Notes under the pieces: generated by a model
Seen by the model: the letters and a program-made list of their open reading frames with translations, nothing else
What the model was told of the DNA's origin: nothing
Databases searched by the model: none
Made by a program: the position numbers and the translations under genes
Assembly (NCBI GenBank): GCA_002360295.1
Contig: DEQI01000079.1
Coordinates: forward strand, 4,127 to 11,946
Direction: 5' to 3'
Origin: Planococcaceae bacterium UBA3370
GTDB taxonomy: Bacteria > Bacillota > Bacilli > Bacillales_A > Planococcaceae
Length of the DNA: 7,820 nucleotides
Shown here: positions 6,423 to 7,820 of the stretch, in pieces
Numbering within the stretch: position 1 is the first letter of the stretch
Layout of the letters: every line of letters starts with the position of its first letter

Positions 6423-6485
6423 ATGGAATTAAATTCATCATCAATGAGAAAAGGGGTGTATTCAAGAAATGAATTCAGATACTAA
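6423..6485 (+). CDS. Possible 20-codon leader ORF overlapping the tatC start
   Basis: An ATG at 6423 has AGGTGA (6411-6416) 6 bases upstream, a better-spaced site than that of tatC. It reads 20 codons (MELNSSSMRKGVYSRNEFRY) to a TAA at 6483-6485, out of frame with tatC and overlapping its first 17 bases. A small 5-bp hairpin, AGTTG/CAACT (6393-6407), stands just before the SD. Ribosomes finishing here could re-initiate at the tatC ATG or compete with it. There is no homology evidence, and the ORF could be chance. Confidence 0.3.
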   Translation: MELNSSSMRKGVYSRNEFRY

Positions 6486-7209
6486 AGAATTAAATTTAAT
6501 TGAACACCTAGATGAATTACGAAAAAGGCTCATTATTACAGTTATAGCTTTTTTTATTTTTCTATGTGTTTCGTTCTTTTTTGTAAAAGATATTTATTTA
6601 TATTTCACTCGAAATTTAAATGATCTATTAATAGTGCTAGGACCTAGTGATGTAATTTGGATATACTTTACTATTGCGTCCATTATAGCTATCGCATTTA
6701 CCATCCCTGTATTAGCCTTACAAATTTGGTTATTTGTGAAACCCGCTTTAAAAAAGCACGAACAAAGGATAGCATTATTTTACGTACCAGCTTTATTTAT
6801 TTTATTCATCGCGGGTCTAGCTTTTGGCTATTTTGTTATCTTCCCGATTGTTCTAGGTTTCTTAGTAGAGCTTGGTAATGAGGCAATGGATATTTCCTTT
6901 ACAGTTGAACGATATTTTAAATTCGTTATTAATATGTCACTACCATTTGGTGTGCTATTCGAGCTACCGATTGTGATGATGTTCCTTACATCACTTGGAA
7001 TTTTAAATCCATATGTTATGGCTAAATTGAGAAAATATGCTTATTTTGTGTTAATCGTAATTGCAATTGTAATTACACCGCCAGAATTTATGTCTGACTT
7101 TATTGTTGCAGTTCCTTTATTACTTTTATATGAAATCAGTATCTCATTATCTAAGATTGTCTATAATCGAAAGCTTAAAAAAGCTAAACTTATAGAAGAA
7201 GAATCATAA
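6469..7209 (+). CDS. tatC: TatC, twin-arginine translocase receptor subunit
   Basis: TatC is the membrane receptor that recognises twin-arginine signal peptides on folded proteins and recruits TatA. The 246-residue protein has six membrane segments and the family landmarks: IEHLDELRKRL at 11-21 (N-terminal cytoplasmic signal-peptide contact), WLFVKPALKKHEQR at 87-100 with conserved Phe89, Pro92 and Glu98, LFELPIV with Glu165, and ITPPEFMSDFIVAVPLLLLYEISI at the end. Length matches Bacillus TatC proteins. The ATG at 6469 has AAGGGGTG about 10 bases upstream. tatA follows after 27 bases on the same transcript. The gene is divergent from the hydrogenase operon, whose small subunit carries a TRRDFLK signal, so a dedicated substrate relationship like B. 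subtilis TatCd-PhoD is inferred. The order tatC then tatA is the reverse of the common tatA-tatC. Confidence 0.97.
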   Translation: MNSDTKELNLIEHLDELRKRLIITVIAFFIFLCVSFFFVKDIYLYFTRNLNDLLIVLGPSDVIWIYFTIASIIAIAFTIPVLALQIWLFVKPALKKHEQRIALFYVPALFILFIAGLAFGYFVIFPIVLGFLVELGNEAMDISFTVERYFKFVINMSLPFGVLFELPIVMMFLTSLGILNPYVMAKLRKYAYFVLIVIAIVITPPEFMSDFIVAVPLLLLYEISISLSKIVYNRKLKKAKLIEEES

Positions 7210-7236
7210 AAACTATCATTTTATGGAGGAATTTGT

Positions 7237-7452
7237 ATGTTTTCAAATATTGGTGTTCCTGGGTTAATTCTTATTTTAGTAATAGCTTTAATCATTTTTG
7301 GTCCTAAAAAACTCCCTGAAATCGGTAAAGCTGTTGGACAAACATTGTCTGAATTTAAAAAGTCTGCGAAAGAACTTACGAGTGATGTAGTAGAAGAAAT
7401 TGATGAAGTAAAAAAAGAAGTGAAAGAAATTAAAGATATCGACAAAAAGTAA
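7237..7452 (+). CDS. tatA: TatA, twin-arginine translocase pore-forming subunit
   Basis: TatA oligomerises at substrate-loaded TatC to allow passage of folded proteins across the membrane. The 71-residue protein has a short N-terminal membrane helix (about 4-20), the hinge [14 protein letters not shown] at 21-34, an amphipathic helix to about 46, and a highly charged Glu/Lys tail ending KDIDKK, all standard. GGAGGA at 7225-7230 lies 6 bases before the ATG. No tatB is present, as in other Firmicutes where one TatA-type protein does both jobs. The stop is followed by the terminator region. Confidence 0.97.
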   Translation: MFSNIGVPGLILILVIALIIFGPKKLPEIGKAVGQTLSEFKKSAKELTSDVVEEIDEVKKEVKEIKDIDKK

Positions 7453-7542
7453 AACATAGATTTTATTAAAAGCAACCAAAAGTTTTATACAATGATCTTC
7501 GGGTTTCTCAATTTTTAAAAACCCAATTTCATATTAAACAAT

Positions 7543-7585
7543 ACAGCCATATTGCATCATGTACATGCGAAATGGCTGTGTTTTT
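7543..7585 (+). terminator. Rho-independent terminator of tatCA
   Basis: ACAGCCAT (7543-7550) pairs with ATGGCTGT (7572-7579). After one A-A mismatch, 6 more pairs (7552-7557 with 7565-7570, one wobble) close a 7-base loop. GTTTTT follows directly. A weaker 6-bp hairpin, GGGTTT/AAACCC (7501-7524), lies upstream with no T-run. On the minus strand the tail is only weakly T-rich, so termination of the converging gene is less certain. Confidence 0.8.
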
Positions 7586-7618
7586 ATGTGCCTTTATTGA
7601 TCATTTACTAGCAGTTAC

Positions 7619-7820
7619 TTATTGTTTTTCCTTCCATAGATTTGTTCTAAACCACGGTAGAACCCAACAATCTCCACCGATACGTCCTGCATTTGCAACC
7701 GCTACCAAAATGATAAACTTAACTAGAATAAATATTGGGTTTGTTGAAACAAATGCAACAGCAGTTGTTCAAGTTCCCCAAAGCAGTCCGAAACCTACTA
7801 ATAGCTCAAATTTTCAGGAG
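7619..7820 (-). pseudogene. Decayed 3' end of a DoxX-family membrane protein gene (partial)
   Basis: The minus strand encodes, in one frame ending at the TAA 7621-7619, a DoxX-like C-terminus: ELLVGFGLLWGT, TTAVAF, VSTNP, a hydrophobic helix, then NAGRIGGDCWVLPWF. The frame is interrupted by TGA at 7771-7769 and at 7816-7814, 15 codons apart. In intact homologues as I recall them, a hydrophobic segment of roughly 15-20 residues lies between the TT-xx-AF and STNP blocks; here they are adjacent, suggesting an in-frame deletion. NAGRIGLDRW of homologues is NAGRIGGDCW here. Several of these changes could be G-to-A or C-to-T transitions. DoxX proteins are small four-helix membrane proteins of mostly unclear function. 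The 5' end is outside the window. Sequencing error at both TGA sites is possible but would not explain the deletion. Confidence 0.7.

Larger units (their letters stand above)
6101..6468. other. Divergent intergenic region between the hydrogenase operon and tatC
   Basis: These 368 bases are very AT-rich. From the hydrogenase side they hold the operon leader, its promoter (6145-6172), a 12-bp palindrome TATTTTAAAATA (6200-6211), the tatC-side -10 region (6281-6289), a 9-bp inverted repeat (6300-6323), a tandem 11-bp repeat (6367-6394) and a possible short leader ORF (6423-6485). I saw no tRNA-like or classical riboswitch fold, and no convincing FNR, Rex or cre site. Confidence 0.6.

Noticed and set aside
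7221..7479. Minus-strand frames opposite tatA
   Set aside because: Ser/Phe-rich mirror translations of the Lys/Glu-rich tatA, without coding evidence.
7501..7524. GGGTTT/AAACCC hairpin as the tatA terminator
   Set aside because: Only 6 bp with a 12-base loop and no T-run. The hairpin at 7543-7579 with GTTTTT is far better.
7619..7820. TGA read as tryptophan (recoding) in the DoxX-like gene
   Set aside because: Neighbouring genes use TGG for Trp and TGA as a stop (the endopeptidase gene ends in TGA), and the apparent deletion and altered RIGxDxW motif fit decay better.

Overview
The window is a low-GC, AT-rich Firmicutes sequence. SD sites (AGGAG, GGAGG, AGGTGA), TTG/GTG-type start choices and the protein styles fit Bacillaceae or Planococcaceae (Lysinibacillus/Ureibacillus-like), but no phylogenetic marker fixes the genus. 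Most of it (positions 1-6100, minus strand) is a membrane-bound group 1 [NiFe] uptake hydrogenase operon. It reads right to left: small subunit with a Tat signal, large subunit, b-type cytochrome, maturation endopeptidase, a small cysteine-rich protein, hypA, hypB, and the first 156 codons of hypF, which runs off the left edge. Genes overlap or nearly abut (TAATG, ATGA, 20-base and 16-base overlaps), except for one 140-base gap before hypA that holds a hairpin. A good sigma-A-type promoter lies about 40 bases before the small-subunit start, and nothing else in the block looks like a strong promoter.

Divergently, on the plus strand, lie tatC (6469-7209) and tatA (7237-7452), a minimal two-gene twin-arginine translocase, closed by a rho-independent terminator. 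The only obvious Tat substrate in view is the small subunit across the 369-base intergenic region, so the locus looks like an enzyme packaged with its own exporter. That intergenic region also holds an extended -10 site, a 9-bp inverted repeat just after it, a tandem 11-bp repeat and a possible short leader ORF overlapping the tatC start.

Working model: the small subunit (4Fe-4S / 3Fe-4S / 4Fe-4S relay) folds with the large subunit (NiFe site). HypF, with HypE off-window, supplies the cyanide ligands; HypA and HypB load nickel; the endopeptidase removes a 15-residue C-terminal tail after His558. The folded dimer is then exported as one unit by Tat on the small subunit's signal, anchored by a C-terminal helix, and passes electrons from H2 to the diheme cytochrome b and the quinone pool. 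hypC, hypD and hypE are not in the window and probably follow hypF.

At the right edge (7619-7820, minus strand) is the decayed 3' end of a DoxX-family membrane protein gene, with two in-frame TGA codons and an apparent internal deletion. No tRNA, rRNA, CRISPR, IS element or phage gene was seen.
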